Source: Avoscillospira_A sp052117125 (GTDB lineage Bacteria; Bacillota; Clostridia; Oscillospirales; Oscillospiraceae). From it: 64,000 nucleotides of DNA. Below are positions 50,934-59,995 of this stretch, piece after piece (positions within the stretch are counted from its first letter, which is position 1; every line of letters begins with the position of its first letter). The notes under the pieces are model-generated. The model saw nothing but the letters and a program-made list of their open reading frames with translations. It searched no databases and had not been told where the DNA came from. The DNA is taken from contig NZ_JBQKJT010000005.1 in the NCBI RefSeq assembly GCF_052117125.1, positions 1 through 64,000 on the forward strand, in the 5' to 3' direction. The position numbers and the translations under genes were made by a program.

Positions 50934-50977
50934 TGACAACCAATTTGCATGGGGTCCACGACTTGGGAGGAACGCGT

Positions 50978-51424
50978 ATGGCCGTCATTGCCATGGAGCA
51001 TATTACAAAATTCCTGCGAATGCAGAAACAGGCCATTCAGGCCTATAACCGACGGATTGAAGAGACGGCCCATCGGCTGGGGTTGGCCAAGCCTGAGGCC
51101 GATGTACTGCTGTTTCTGGCCAATAATCCACAACACAACACCGCCAGGGATGTGGTCCAGTACCGGGGATTCTCCAAGACGTACGTCTCCCGGTCTGTGG
51201 AAAGCCTGGTGCGGCAGGAGCTGCTGACTACAGTGCAGTCGGCAGCGGACCGGCGGGTACAGTATCTCTACCTGACTGAGCGGGCCTCTTTGCCGGTGCG
51301 TCTGCTGCGGCAGTCCCAGAAGGAATTCTTTCATTTTCTCACGGAAGACCTGAGCGATCAGGAGGTGGCGGTGCTGGAACGGGTATTTCAACAGGTTGAC
51401 CATAAACTGAGTCTGTTGAAATAA
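50978..51424 (+). CDS. MarR-family transcriptional regulator
   Basis: The 148-residue protein has a winged helix core: TARDVVQYRGFSKTYVSRSVESLVRQELL, with the wing around QSAADRRVQYLYLTERA. This is the MarR fold, which dimerises and usually represses a neighbouring efflux or stress gene until a ligand binds. GGGAGG lies eight bases before the ATG at 50978; earlier starts lack a site and would overlap the direct repeats. The divergent MATE pump is the obvious target. Confidence 0.92.
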   Translation: MAVIAMEHITKFLRMQKQAIQAYNRRIEETAHRLGLAKPEADVLLFLANNPQHNTARDVVQYRGFSKTYVSRSVESLVRQELLTTVQSAADRRVQYLYLTERASLPVRLLRQSQKEFFHFLTEDLSDQEVAVLERVFQQVDHKLSLLK

Positions 51425-51590
51425 TTTCCACAGTTGTTGACAGATGTGGATAAAATTGTGGATATGTGGATAACCCCAAGATATGCGCAAACATATGGTC
51501 GAAAACCACGGTATTTAGTGGCTCCACAAGGTGTTTCCACAGATTGTCCACGGTTATCCACAGAGTTCACATAGTTATCCACAAGCAGAT
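51424..51590. other. Remote cluster of consensus DnaA boxes between marR and tadA
   Basis: Four exact consensus boxes lie in 140 bases: TGTGGATAA at 51445-51453 and 51465-51473, and TTATCCACA at 51554-51562 and 51575-51583. Near matches are TGTGGATAT (51457-51465), TTGTCCACG (51544-51552) and GTTTCCACA (about 51533-51541). The two pairs face each other. This is more consensus-like than the boxes beside dnaA, about 19 kb away, and no gene occupies the region. Confidence 0.85.
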
Positions 51591-51601
51591 GTGAGTAAAA
51601 A

Positions 51602-52123
51602 ATGGGGGAAGGAATGAACATAAAACCGGAGTATTCCACAGGGGAAGCATGGACTGTGGATCAAAAAATGATGGAGGAGGCGTTGGCCCTTGCAGCGGCG
51701 GCGGCCGCTGAAGGCGAGGTGCCGGTGGGCTGCGTTGTGGCTCTGGGGGACCGCGTTGTGGGACGGGGCCGCAACCGCCGGGAGACGGCGAAGCACGCCC
51801 TGGCCCATGCGGAGCTGGAGGCCATCGACGAGGCCTGCCGGACGCTGGGGGGCTGGCGGCTGTGGCAATGTACGCTGTATGTGACGCTGGAGCCTTGCCC
51901 CATGTGCGCCGGGGCCATTCTCAACGCCCGGATTCCCCGGGTGGTCTACGGAGCCGAGGACCCCAAGGCCGGTGCCTGCGGCAGCGTCTGCGATCTGTTC
52001 TGCATGTCCTTTAACCACCATCCCCGGGCGGAAAAAGGATTGGAACAGGAACGGTGCGCCGAGATTTTAAAAACCTTTTTCCGAGACTTGCGGGACCGGC
52101 GGAAACGGGAAAAGACGGAATAG
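51602..52123 (+). CDS. tadA: tRNA-specific adenosine deaminase
   Basis: TadA converts adenosine 34 to inosine in tRNA-Arg(ACG). The zinc-binding motifs are HAELEAI and EPCPMCAGAI, in the usual order and spacing, followed by RVVYGAEDPKAGACGS. The length of 173 residues includes an N-terminal tail of about 20 residues that is not conserved. The start is uncertain: the ATG at 51602 has no clear ribosome-binding site, while one at 51614 is too close to GGGGGAAGGA. The gene directly follows the DnaA-box cluster. Confidence 0.92.
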   Translation: MGEGMNIKPEYSTGEAWTVDQKMMEEALALAAAAAAEGEVPVGCVVALGDRVVGRGRNRRETAKHALAHAELEAIDEACRTLGGWRLWQCTLYVTLEPCPMCAGAILNARIPRVVYGAEDPKAGACGSVCDLFCMSFNHHPRAEKGLEQERCAEILKTFFRDLRDRRKREKTE

Positions 52124-52167
52124 ACAAACAGCGCCCGGATTCCACCAGGAATCCGGGCGCTGTTTGT
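52124..52167. terminator. Long hairpin between tadA and the cupin gene
   Basis: ACAAACAGCGCCCGGATTC (52124-52142) pairs fully with 52149-52167. It has no long T run but separates two converging genes. Confidence 0.75.
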
Positions 52168-52177
52168 GTCGAGCGGG

Positions 52178-52519
52178 TCACAGCATGACAATGGCCATAA
52201 GCACCGCCGGCTTATCCGTGTGGTTGTAGACACCGTGGGAGTGACCGTCGGAACAATATTCGGCGTCGCCGGTGTGGAGAATGTGGTCCACGCCGTCCTC
52301 CTGCAACGTGACGGGGCCGTCCAGGACCACATACAACTCCCCTTCCCCCGTATGGCTGTGCTGGCCCACAGAGGCCCCCGGCTCTACGGTCAGTACGGAG
52401 CAGAGGCGGGTTTTGGGCAGCTCATCTTTTGTGAACAGGTGGACAAAAGACAGGGAACCGGTACCACCCTTGAAATTCTCCTGGTGGTCCATGGACATGG
52501 ATTCTCTGCGCTTGATCAT
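52178..52519 (-). CDS. Small cupin-domain protein
   Basis: The 113-residue protein is one cupin barrel with motif 1 GQHSHTGEGELYVVLDG (metal-binding His and Glu) and motif 2 around DAEYCSDGHSHGVYNH. Small cupins bind metals and can be isomerases, dioxygenases or sensors; no substrate can be assigned. Its ATG overlaps the uvrB stop by four bases, so it belongs to the end of the uvrA operon. Confidence 0.88.
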   Translation of the reverse strand: MIKRRESMSMDHQENFKGGTGSLSFVHLFTKDELPKTRLCSVLTVEPGASVGQHSHTGEGELYVVLDGPVTLQEDGVDHILHTGDAEYCSDGHSHGVYNHTDKPAVLMAIVML

Positions 52520-54516
52520 GACGGGTCTTCCTTTCTCTTTTTCGATTTTTTCTGATTTTGCAGCCCCCGCAGCTCGATGATCTGATCGCGGAGGGCGGCG
52601 GCGTATTCGTATTCCATCATGCGGGCCGCTTCACGCATCTGCTTTTCCAGCTGAGCAATGGCCTGCTCCCGCTCCCGGCTGGTCATGCGGACGCCGTCCT
52701 TTTTCAGGGTTTCCGTGGCGTCCTTGGAAATCTCAATCAGCTCATGGACCGGCTTGCGGATGGTTTTGGGGACAATACCGTGGGCTTCGTTATAGGCGTT
52801 CTGGATGGAGCGGCGGCGCTCCGTCTCATCGATGGCGGACCGCATGGCGGCGGTGATCTTGTCGGCGTAGAGGATGACCTGGCCCTCGGCGTTTCTTGCG
52901 GCGCGGCCAATGGTCTGAATCAGGCTGGTCTCGGAACGGAGAAAGCCCTCCTTGTCGGCATCCAAAATGGCTACCAGACTGACTTCCGGCAAATCGAGGC
53001 CCTCGCGGAGCAGGTTAATACCCACCAGCACATCGAATTTGCCCAGGCGCAGATCCCGGATGATCTCCATACGCTCTATGGCGCCCACATCGGAGTGCAT
53101 ATACCGGACCCGGACGCCGTTGGTGGACAGATACGTGGTCAAATCCTCGGCCATCTTCTTGGTCAACGTGGTAATCAGCGTCCGCTCGTCCTTTTCGGTC
53201 CGCAGCTGGATTTCCTCCATCAAATCATCGATCTGCCCCTCGATGGGCCGCACGTCGATTTTCGGGTCCAGCAGGCCCGTGGGCCGGATGACCTGTTCCA
53301 CAATCTGGCCGGACCGCTCCCGCTCATAGTCGCCTGGGGTGGCGGAAACGTAGATGACCTGATTGATGCGCTCCTCAAATTCCTCAAATTTCAGGGGCCG
53401 GTTGTCGAAGGCGCAGGGCAGGCGGAAGCCGTACTCCACCAGACTTTCCTTTCTGGCCCGGTCACCGTTGTACATGGCCCGGACCTGGGGCAGCGTCACA
53501 TGGCTCTCGTCTACCAACAGCAGAAAATCCTTGGGGAAGTAGTCCAAAAGGGTCATGGGAGCCGAGCCGACCGGACGGCCGGAGATGACCCGGGAATAGT
53601 TCTCAATGCCGGAGCAGAATCCCAATTCCTGCATCATTTCCATATCGTAGAGGGTCCGCTGGCGGATGCGCTGGGCCTCCACCAGCTTGTCATGCTCCTC
53701 AAAGTATTTGACCCGCTCCCACAGCTCCTTGTCAATCTCCACCAGCGCCTTGGCCATTTTTTCCTTGGGTGTAATGTAGTGGGTGGCCGGGTAGATGGGG
53801 ACATGGGAGAGCACCTTTTCCGGCATACCGGTGACGGCGTTGATCTGGGAAATGCGGTCGATTTCATCGCCGAAAAATTCCACCCGGATGGCTTTCTCTT
53901 TCCAGTAGGCCGGATAGATATCCACGGTGTCGCCCCGGACGCGAAAATGATTTCTTGAAAAATCGATGTCGTTGCGCTCGTAGCGGGATTCCACCAGCCG
54001 TTTCTGAAGTTCCGACACCTCCATGGTCATGCCGGGCCGCAGGGAGATCATCATTTTGGCAAAGTCGTCGGGTTCGCCCAAACCGTAGATGCAGCTGACC
54101 GACGCCACCACAATGACGTCCCGCCGCTCCAGCAGGGAGCAGGTGGCCGACAGCCGCAGCCGGTCGATCTCATCGTTGGTGGAGGCGTCCTTTTCAATAT
54201 AGGTGTCCGTGTGGGCAATGTACGCCTCAGGCTGGTAGTAGTCGTAATAGGAGACAAAATATTCCACGGCGTTGTTGGGGAAAAACTCCCGGAACTCGGC
54301 GCAGAGCTGAGCGGCCAGCGTCTTGTTGTGGGCCAGCACCAGCGTGGGCCGCTGGACCTGGGCGATGACGTTGGCCATGGTATACGTCTTGCCGGAGCCG
54401 GTGACACCCAGCAAAGACTGCTCATGAAGACCGTTTTTGACGCCGGCCACCAGCTGGGCAATGGCTTCCGGCTGATCGCCGGTGGGTTGGTATGGGGCAT
54501 GGAGTTCAAATTCCAA
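52516..54516 (-). CDS. uvrB: Excinuclease ABC subunit B
   Basis: UvrB is the damage-verifying helicase of nucleotide excision repair. Walker A is GVTGSGKTYTMANV, the beta-hairpin region is YYDYYQPEAYI, and helicase motifs include VLVGINLLREGLD and QTIGRAARNAEG. The C-terminal UVR domain (EKQMREAARMMEYEYAAALRD) contacts UvrC. I place the start at a TTG ten bases after AGGAGGT, giving 666 residues; the upstream frame has no family similarity. It follows radC by 40 bases. Confidence 0.96.
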   Translation of the reverse strand: MEFELHAPYQPTGDQPEAIAQLVAGVKNGLHEQSLLGVTGSGKTYTMANVIAQVQRPTLVLAHNKTLAAQLCAEFREFFPNNAVEYFVSYYDYYQPEAYIAHTDTYIEKDASTNDEIDRLRLSATCSLLERRDVIVVASVSCIYGLGEPDDFAKMMISLRPGMTMEVSELQKRLVESRYERNDIDFSRNHFRVRGDTVDIYPAYWKEKAIRVEFFGDEIDRISQINAVTGMPEKVLSHVPIYPATHYITPKEKMAKALVEIDKELWERVKYFEEHDKLVEAQRIRQRTLYDMEMMQELGFCSGIENYSRVISGRPVGSAPMTLLDYFPKDFLLLVDESHVTLPQVRAMYNGDRARKESLVEYGFRLPCAFDNRPLKFEEFEERINQVIYVSATPGDYERERSGQIVEQVIRPTGLLDPKIDVRPIEGQIDDLMEEIQLRTEKDERTLITTLTKKMAEDLTTYLSTNGVRVRYMHSDVGAIERMEIIRDLRLGKFDVLVGINLLREGLDLPEVSLVAILDADKEGFLRSETSLIQTIGRAARNAEGQVILYADKITAAMRSAIDETERRRSIQNAYNEAHGIVPKTIRKPVHELIEISKDATETLKKDGVRMTSREREQAIAQLEKQMREAARMMEYEYAAALRDQIIELRGLQNQKKSKKRKEDPS

Positions 54517-54556
54517 GGACAGAAACACCTCCTGTAGGATTGTGGGAAACAGACAA

Positions 54557-55270
54557 TCAGGTTGCGGGCGGTTCACCGGACCCGGCGCCGTGGTCCGTCA
54601 GCAGACCCAGGTCCATCATGGACACAAAGGAGCCGCCGGCCACAATGATATGGTCGGCCAGACCGATCCCCACAGCGTCCAGGGCTTTCCAAACCCGATG
54701 GGTGGTTCGTTCATCCTCCACCGACGGCATGGGTACGTCACTGGTGTGGTTGTGGGCCAATACCACCCAGGTGGCATTACAGGCCAGGGCCACTCGGACA
54801 ATGGAGCGCACCGATACGCCCGCCGTGTTGACGCTGCCCCGAAACAGCATCCGGCAGTCCCGGGGCTGATAGTTGGCGTCGAGACACAGCAGATATACCA
54901 CCTCGTCCTGTTCCCCGTGAAAATGGGGCAGCAGGTAGTTGCCGCAGTCGGTGGTGGTGTTCAGGGGCCGGGCCAGACAGGCCCGCTGGACCATGTGATA
55001 CCGGCCCAGCTCCGGTACCAGATGAATCAGAGCCATGGCCTCCACGGTCATATGGGGAAAGGTTTGCAGCTCCAACGTGGGGGCCTCCAGAATCGAAGCC
55101 ACGCTGCCATAGTAGTCCAGCAGTTCCGTCGCTGCGGCCTGGGCCGATTCCGGCGGCAAAGCGAAGAGCAGCAGCAGTTCCAGAACCTGCAAATCGTCGT
55201 AGTTGTCCAGCCGTCCCAGCCGGTGGAACCGCCGGATGGCCCGACGGCGAAACTCCTCGGGGGTGAGCAT
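54557..55270 (-). CDS. radC: RadC-family JAB1/MPN+ protein
   Basis: The 237-residue protein has an N-terminal helix-hairpin-helix-like part and a C-terminal JAMM domain with AHNHTSDVPMPSVEDE, which contains the two zinc histidines and the aspartate. RadC proteins were linked to DNA repair, but a biochemical role is not firmly known. GGAGGGAGG precedes the ATG. Placement between uvrA and uvrB on one transcript supports a repair connection here, by context only. Confidence 0.92.
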   Translation of the reverse strand: MLTPEEFRRRAIRRFHRLGRLDNYDDLQVLELLLLFALPPESAQAAATELLDYYGSVASILEAPTLELQTFPHMTVEAMALIHLVPELGRYHMVQRACLARPLNTTTDCGNYLLPHFHGEQDEVVYLLCLDANYQPRDCRMLFRGSVNTAGVSVRSIVRVALACNATWVVLAHNHTSDVPMPSVEDERTTHRVWKALDAVGIGLADHIIVAGGSFVSMMDLGLLTDHGAGSGEPPAT

Positions 55271-55286
55271 GGTCCTCCCTCCTTGG

Positions 55287-58109
55287 TTACAGGAGTTTTT
55301 GCAAATACTTGCCCGTAAAGCTGGCGGGGTTGTCCGCCACCTGTTCCGGCGTGCCTGTGGCGACAATGGTGCCGCCGCCGCTGCCGCCCTCGGGGCCCAG
55401 GTCGATGATATGGTCGGCCACCTTGATGACGTCCAGATTGTGCTCAATGACCAGGACCGTGTTGCCCTTGTCTACGAACTGCTGTAGAACGTCGATGAGC
55501 TTGTGGACGTCGTACATGTGCAATCCGGTGGTAGGCTCGTCAAGAATATAGATGGTAGAGCCGGTGGAACGCTTGCTCAGTTCCGTGGCCAGCTTGACCC
55601 GTTGGGCCTCGCCGCCGGACAGGGTCGTGGAGGACTGGCCCAGCTTTACATAGCCCAATCCCACCTCCACCAGCGTCTCAATCTTCCGGCGGATGCGGGG
55701 CAGATTTTCAAAGAATTCCAATGCCTCATCGGCGGTCATGTCCAGCACATCGGCAATGGTCTTGCCGCGATAGCGCACCTCCAGCGTTTCCCGGTTGTAC
55801 CGCTTGCCGTGGCACACGTCGCAAGGCACATACACATCGGGCAGAAAGTGCATTTCGATTTTTAACAGGCCGTCGCCCTGACAGGCTTCGCAGCGGCCGC
55901 CCTTGACGTTGAAGCTGAACCGGCCGGGACCGTAGCCGCGGGCTTTGGCCTCAGTGGTGGCGGCGAACAAATCACGGATATCGTTGAACAGCCCCGTATA
56001 GGTGGCGGGGTTGGAGCGGGGCGTCCGGCCGATGGGGCTTTGATCGATGTTGATGACCTTATCGAGATATTCCAGGCCCTCCAGCTTGTCAAACTTACCG
56101 GCCCGGAGCCGGGCATGGTTCAGCTTGGTGGCAAGCCGCTTATAGAGAATCTCATTGACCAGGGACGATTTGCCGGAGCCGGACACACCGGTGACACAGG
56201 TCAGAGTTCCCAAGGGAATTTCCGCCGTCACATCCTGCAAATTGTTCTCCCGGCAGCCGGTGACCCGCAAAAACCGGCCGTTGCCGGGGCGGCGCTCCTT
56301 GGGCACCTCGATTTTTCGGACGCCGGACAGGTATTGGCCCGTCAGAGAGCGGGGCTCGTTCATCAGGTCTTCCACGGAACCGGTGGCCACAATCTCGCCG
56401 CCGTGGATACCGGCGTAGGGACCCACATCCACAATATAGTCGGCAGCCCGGATGGTGTCTTCATCGTGTTCTACCACCACCAGCGTGTTGCCCAGGTCCC
56501 GGAGCCGTTTCAGCGTTTCCAGCAGCTTGTCATTGTCCCTCTGGTGGAGACCGATGGAGGGTTCGTCGAGAATGTAAAGCACACCCATGAGACTGGAACC
56601 GATTTGGGTGGCCAGGCGGATGCGCTGGCTTTCGCCGCCGGACAGGGTGCCGGCGCTGCGGCTCAGCGTCAGATATTGAAGCCCCACCGAATGGAGGAAT
56701 TCCAGCCGGGCGCAGATCTCCCGGAGAATCTGCTCGGCGATAATAGCCGCGCCGCCCTCCAGCTTGAGGTTCCGCATAAAAGTCAGCCCCTCCACAATGG
56801 GCAGCTTGCAGAAATCGGCAATGCGCATGCCGCCTACGGTGACGGCGCGGGAAATCTCACTGAGACGGTCGCCGCCGCAGTCGGGACAGGGCCGGTTGGC
56901 CATGCACTCCTCCAGCTCCTTACGGACGTAGTCCGATTGGGTCTCCTGATAGCGGCGCTCCACATTGTGCAGCACGCCCTCAAAGGGCTGTTCCAAAACG
57001 CCGTGGCCGTTGCCCCGCTCATAGCACAGCGTCAGTTTTTCCTTGCCGGTACCGTAGAGGATGACCTCCTTGGCCTTGTCCGACAGCTTGGCAAAGGGGG
57101 TGTTCAAATCAAAATGATACTGCTTGGCCATGGCCTCGAAATACATCCGGGCGATGGAGTCGTCCTTCATGTTGCCCCAGCCGGACACCTGAAGACAGCC
57201 GTCCAGCAGCGACAGGTCCGGGTTGGGCACGATCAGCTCCGGGTCCGCCACCAGCTGGAAGCCCAGGCCCGTGCAGGTGGGACAGGCACCGTAGGGGTTG
57301 TTGAAGGAGAACATCCGGGGCGACAGCTCCGGCATGGATACACCGCAGGGTTCACAGGCATAGTTGAGGGAGTACAGAGTATCGCTGTTGTCCGTCAGGT
57401 CGTTGACCAGAACAATGCCGCCGGAGTGGGAAACGGCGGTTTCGATGGAATCCGTCAGACGGCGCTCCAGCCCCTCCTTCATAATCAACCGGTCGATGAC
57501 CACTTCGATGTGGTGCTTCTTGTTCTTTTCCAGGGAAATCTCTTCGGTCAGGTCATAGAGGTTGCCGTCCACACGGACCCGGGAGAAGCCGCCCTTGCGG
57601 GCGTCCTCCAACACCTTCTGGTGCTCGCCTTTTTTACCCCGGACCACCGGGGAGAGAATCTGAAAGCGGGTGCCCTCCGGCAGCCGCAGAATCTTGTCCA
57701 CAATCTGGTCAATGGTCTGCTTTTCAATTTCCCGGCCGCACTTGGGGCAGTGGGGCGTACCGGCTCTGGCCCACAGCAGACGCAAATAGTCATAAATCTC
57801 CGTGACGGTGCCAACGGTGGAGCGGGGGTTTTTGGAGGTGGTTTTCTGGTCGATGGAAATGGCGGGGCTGAGACCGTCGATGCTGTCCACATCGGGCTTG
57901 TCCATCTGCCCCAGGAACATGCGGGCGTAGGAAGACAGGCTCTCCACGTATCGCCGCTGGCCCTCGGCGTAGATGGTGTCAAAGGCCAGGGACGATTTGC
58001 CGGAGCCGGACAGGCCCGTGAAGACCACCAGCTGATCCCGCGGCAGCGTCACATCCACATTTTTCAGGTTGTTTTCCCGGGCGCCCCGGATGGTGATTTG
58101 ATCTCGCAT
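55287..58109 (-). CDS. uvrA: Excinuclease ABC subunit A
   Basis: UvrA recognises bulky DNA lesions and loads UvrB. The 940-residue ABC ATPase has two Walker A motifs (GLSGSGKSSLAFDTI and GVSGSGKSSLVNEI), two signature motifs (LSGGESQRIRLA and LSGGEAQRVKLA) and zinc cysteines in CPKCGR, CPDCGG and CEACQGDG. AAGGAG precedes the ATG. It is the first gene of uvrA-radC-uvrB-cupin. Its promoter overlaps a 24-bp palindrome that does not look like the usual Gram-positive LexA site. Confidence 0.97.
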   Translation of the reverse strand: MRDQITIRGARENNLKNVDVTLPRDQLVVFTGLSGSGKSSLAFDTIYAEGQRRYVESLSSYARMFLGQMDKPDVDSIDGLSPAISIDQKTTSKNPRSTVGTVTEIYDYLRLLWARAGTPHCPKCGREIEKQTIDQIVDKILRLPEGTRFQILSPVVRGKKGEHQKVLEDARKGGFSRVRVDGNLYDLTEEISLEKNKKHHIEVVIDRLIMKEGLERRLTDSIETAVSHSGGIVLVNDLTDNSDTLYSLNYACEPCGVSMPELSPRMFSFNNPYGACPTCTGLGFQLVADPELIVPNPDLSLLDGCLQVSGWGNMKDDSIARMYFEAMAKQYHFDLNTPFAKLSDKAKEVILYGTGKEKLTLCYERGNGHGVLEQPFEGVLHNVERRYQETQSDYVRKELEECMANRPCPDCGGDRLSEISRAVTVGGMRIADFCKLPIVEGLTFMRNLKLEGGAAIIAEQILREICARLEFLHSVGLQYLTLSRSAGTLSGGESQRIRLATQIGSSLMGVLYILDEPSIGLHQRDNDKLLETLKRLRDLGNTLVVVEHDEDTIRAADYIVDVGPYAGIHGGEIVATGSVEDLMNEPRSLTGQYLSGVRKIEVPKERRPGNGRFLRVTGCRENNLQDVTAEIPLGTLTCVTGVSGSGKSSLVNEILYKRLATKLNHARLRAGKFDKLEGLEYLDKVINIDQSPIGRTPRSNPATYTGLFNDIRDLFAATTEAKARGYGPGRFSFNVKGGRCEACQGDGLLKIEMHFLPDVYVPCDVCHGKRYNRETLEVRYRGKTIADVLDMTADEALEFFENLPRIRRKIETLVEVGLGYVKLGQSSTTLSGGEAQRVKLATELSKRSTGSTIYILDEPTTGLHMYDVHKLIDVLQQFVDKGNTVLVIEHNLDVIKVADHIIDLGPEGGSGGGTIVATGTPEQVADNPASFTGKYLQKLL

Positions 58110-58141
58110 GGCGTAAAGCTCCTTGCAGTTCTCTTACGTTG

Positions 58142-58182
58142 TTTTGGTATAGTATTATACCAAAAATCCCGCAGTCTTACAA
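58142..58182 (-). promoter_or_regulatory. uvrA promoter with overlapping palindrome
   Basis: TTGTAA (58182-58177), a 17-base spacer and TATAAT (58159-58154) form the promoter. The perfect palindrome TTTTGGTATA / TATACCAAAA (58142-58165, 4-base centre) covers the -10 box and is a candidate operator. Confidence 0.8.
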
Positions 58183-58353
58183 TGAGTAAAACAAAACAAA
58201 TGTTTGTATAAACAGATATTTGGACCTATCGGGGACTTTTGAGAAATGACAGCACAGCACTTGCGCAATCAGGGGAAACCTCGTATGATGGAAGTACAGA
58301 ACCAGACACGGACAACAGCGGTAAACACCAGATTGGAAAGGGTGGTTGTGCAG

Positions 58354-58764
58354 ATGAAAAAATCGATTTTCAGGGCAGTTCTTGTATTTGTGGGCTTGTA
58401 TATTCCGCTGCATCTTGTGGGTGTTTCTCTACGGCTGGACTGGTTCCCGCTGTTTGTCACCGGCGTTGGATGCGGCCTGCTGGGCGCGTGGGTCGGCAGA
58501 CGGCTGAAACTTTATTCGGGTAAGCAGGCCTATGGCAGAGACTTGGCGGTTTTTCTGGGTCTGTACGCCGCCGTGCTTCTGATCAGTGTGGCGTTGTTTT
58601 ACACGGCTCCTGGATACGGGGTGGACAGTGCCGTCTTTACGGTTTTTTATTACTTTCCACAAATGCTGATTGTGGAGTTTATGATACCGGCCATCGTGGT
58701 TTATTGGGGGCTGCTGTATGTCTGGCGTCTGCGGAAAATAACCGCCGCGCGGATGACTCGTTAA
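58354..58764 (+). CDS. Small four-helix membrane protein
   Basis: The 136-residue product has four hydrophobic segments: SIFRAVLVFVGLYIPLHLVG, WFPLFVTGVGCGLLGAWV, LAVFLGLYAAVLLISVALF and a C-terminal QMLIVEFMIPAIVVYWGLLY. I do not recognise the family. The ATG at 58354 follows GGAAAGGGTGG at some distance; an upstream ATG at 58246 would add a polar tail of doubtful reality. It ends at a strong terminator and appears to be a single gene. Confidence 0.65.
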   Translation: MKKSIFRAVLVFVGLYIPLHLVGVSLRLDWFPLFVTGVGCGLLGAWVGRRLKLYSGKQAYGRDLAVFLGLYAAVLLISVALFYTAPGYGVDSAVFTVFYYFPQMLIVEFMIPAIVVYWGLLYVWRLRKITAARMTR

Positions 58765-58776
58765 TTTCGTGATGCT

Positions 58777-58820
58777 GCCGCAGGCAGAGAGCATATTGTT
58801 CTCTGCCTGCGGCTATTCTT
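58777..58820 (+). terminator. Terminator after the small membrane protein
   Basis: GCCGCAGGCAGAGA and its complement form a 14-bp stem with a 9-base loop, followed by TATTCTTT. Confidence 0.85.
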
Positions 58821-58850
58821 TAAGGTATGGGGCCCATCATGCCCCCGCCC

Positions 58851-58879
58851 TTGCATAATGGGGGCGATTGTGCTACGAT
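58851..58879 (+). promoter_or_regulatory. Promoter of the envelope-modification operon
   Basis: TTGCAT (58851-58856), a 17-base spacer and TACGAT (58874-58879). GCCCCC and GGGGGC around it form an inverted repeat that spans the -35 region. Confidence 0.6.
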
Positions 58880-58930
58880 GGTATAGAGTATCGCCTTAGA
58901 ATGAGTATGAAGTGACAGGAGTTAACTACT

Positions 58931-59989
58931 ATGTCGGAATTGATCACCGAAAAGACATTGGAAGAATACGAAGCCTTTGTACAAAGTTGCCCCAAGGGCA
59001 ACTTTGCACAGAGCGTTCTATGGGCCAAGCAAAAGCCCATGTGGACCTGGAAGGCCATTGCCACCCGCGGCAAGGACGGCAGCATCAAAGGTACCCTGGC
59101 AGTGTTGATCCGCAAGGTGCCGGGCACGCCCTTTACCCTCATGTACGGCTGCCGCGGTCCCGTCTGTGACCCCGCCGACCATGACACCATCAAGGATTTG
59201 CTCCAGGGCGCCAAACAGCTTGCCAAGCAGTACAAATCCTATGTCATCAAGCTGGACCCGGATATCCCCTCCTCCAACGAGCAGTTCCGGAACTTCATGC
59301 TGGGCCAGGGCTTCCGGCTCAAGGAGGGCGGCAAGAATTTTGAAGCCATCCAGCCCCGATATGTCTTCCGTCTCAACGTGGAGGGCAAGACGGAGGAAGA
59401 GGTCATGGCGGGGTTCCACCAGAAATGGAGATACAACATCCGCGTGGCCCAGCGCAAGGGCGTAGAGGTGAAGATCTGCGGCAAAGAGATGGTGCCGGAC
59501 TTCGCCCGCATCATGCTGGAAACTGGTGTTCGCGACGGCTTTGTGACCCGTCAGCCGGAATACTTTGCCCAGATGCTGGACAATCTCGGCGAGCACTGCC
59601 GTCTCTATATGGCGTTCTACGAGGGCAAACCCATTGCCGGTACTCTGGCCATCCACTACGGCGACAAGGTGTGGTATCTGTACGGCGCGTCCTCCAACGA
59701 GCACCGCAACCTCATGCCCAACTATCTGCTCCAGTGGAACATGATTCAGTGGGCCATCGAGACCGGCTGCCGCATCTACGACTTCCGCGGCGTGTCCGGC
59801 GACGTCAGTGAGGACAACCCCCTCTATGGTCTTTACAAGTTCAAGAAGGGCTTCGGCGGCGACTTTACCGAGTTCGTCGGTGAGATGGACCTGGTTCTCA
59901 ACAAGCCCGTCTATTTTGCCGTGGAACACGGCACCAACGTCCTCAAGGACGTCCGCAAGAAGGTCTATCTGCTGAAGAACCGCAAGTGA
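58931..59989 (+). CDS. FemABX-family peptidyltransferase
   Basis: The 352-residue protein has the two-GNAT-domain layout of FemX/FemA enzymes, which add amino acids from aminoacyl-tRNA to the peptidoglycan precursor. The first domain includes GNFAQSVLWAKQK and the second GTLAIHYGDKVWYLYGASS followed by YDFRGVSGDV. The motif KWRYNIRVAQRKGVEV is typical. CAGGAG lies before the ATG. It is the first gene of a five-gene operon with glycosyltransferases and a racemase-like gene, so it may help build a modified wall bridge. Confidence 0.92.
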   Translation: MSELITEKTLEEYEAFVQSCPKGNFAQSVLWAKQKPMWTWKAIATRGKDGSIKGTLAVLIRKVPGTPFTLMYGCRGPVCDPADHDTIKDLLQGAKQLAKQYKSYVIKLDPDIPSSNEQFRNFMLGQGFRLKEGGKNFEAIQPRYVFRLNVEGKTEEEVMAGFHQKWRYNIRVAQRKGVEVKICGKEMVPDFARIMLETGVRDGFVTRQPEYFAQMLDNLGEHCRLYMAFYEGKPIAGTLAIHYGDKVWYLYGASSNEHRNLMPNYLLQWNMIQWAIETGCRIYDFRGVSGDVSEDNPLYGLYKFKKGFGGDFTEFVGEMDLVLNKPVYFAVEHGTNVLKDVRKKVYLLKNRK

Positions 59990-59995
59990 CCGGCC

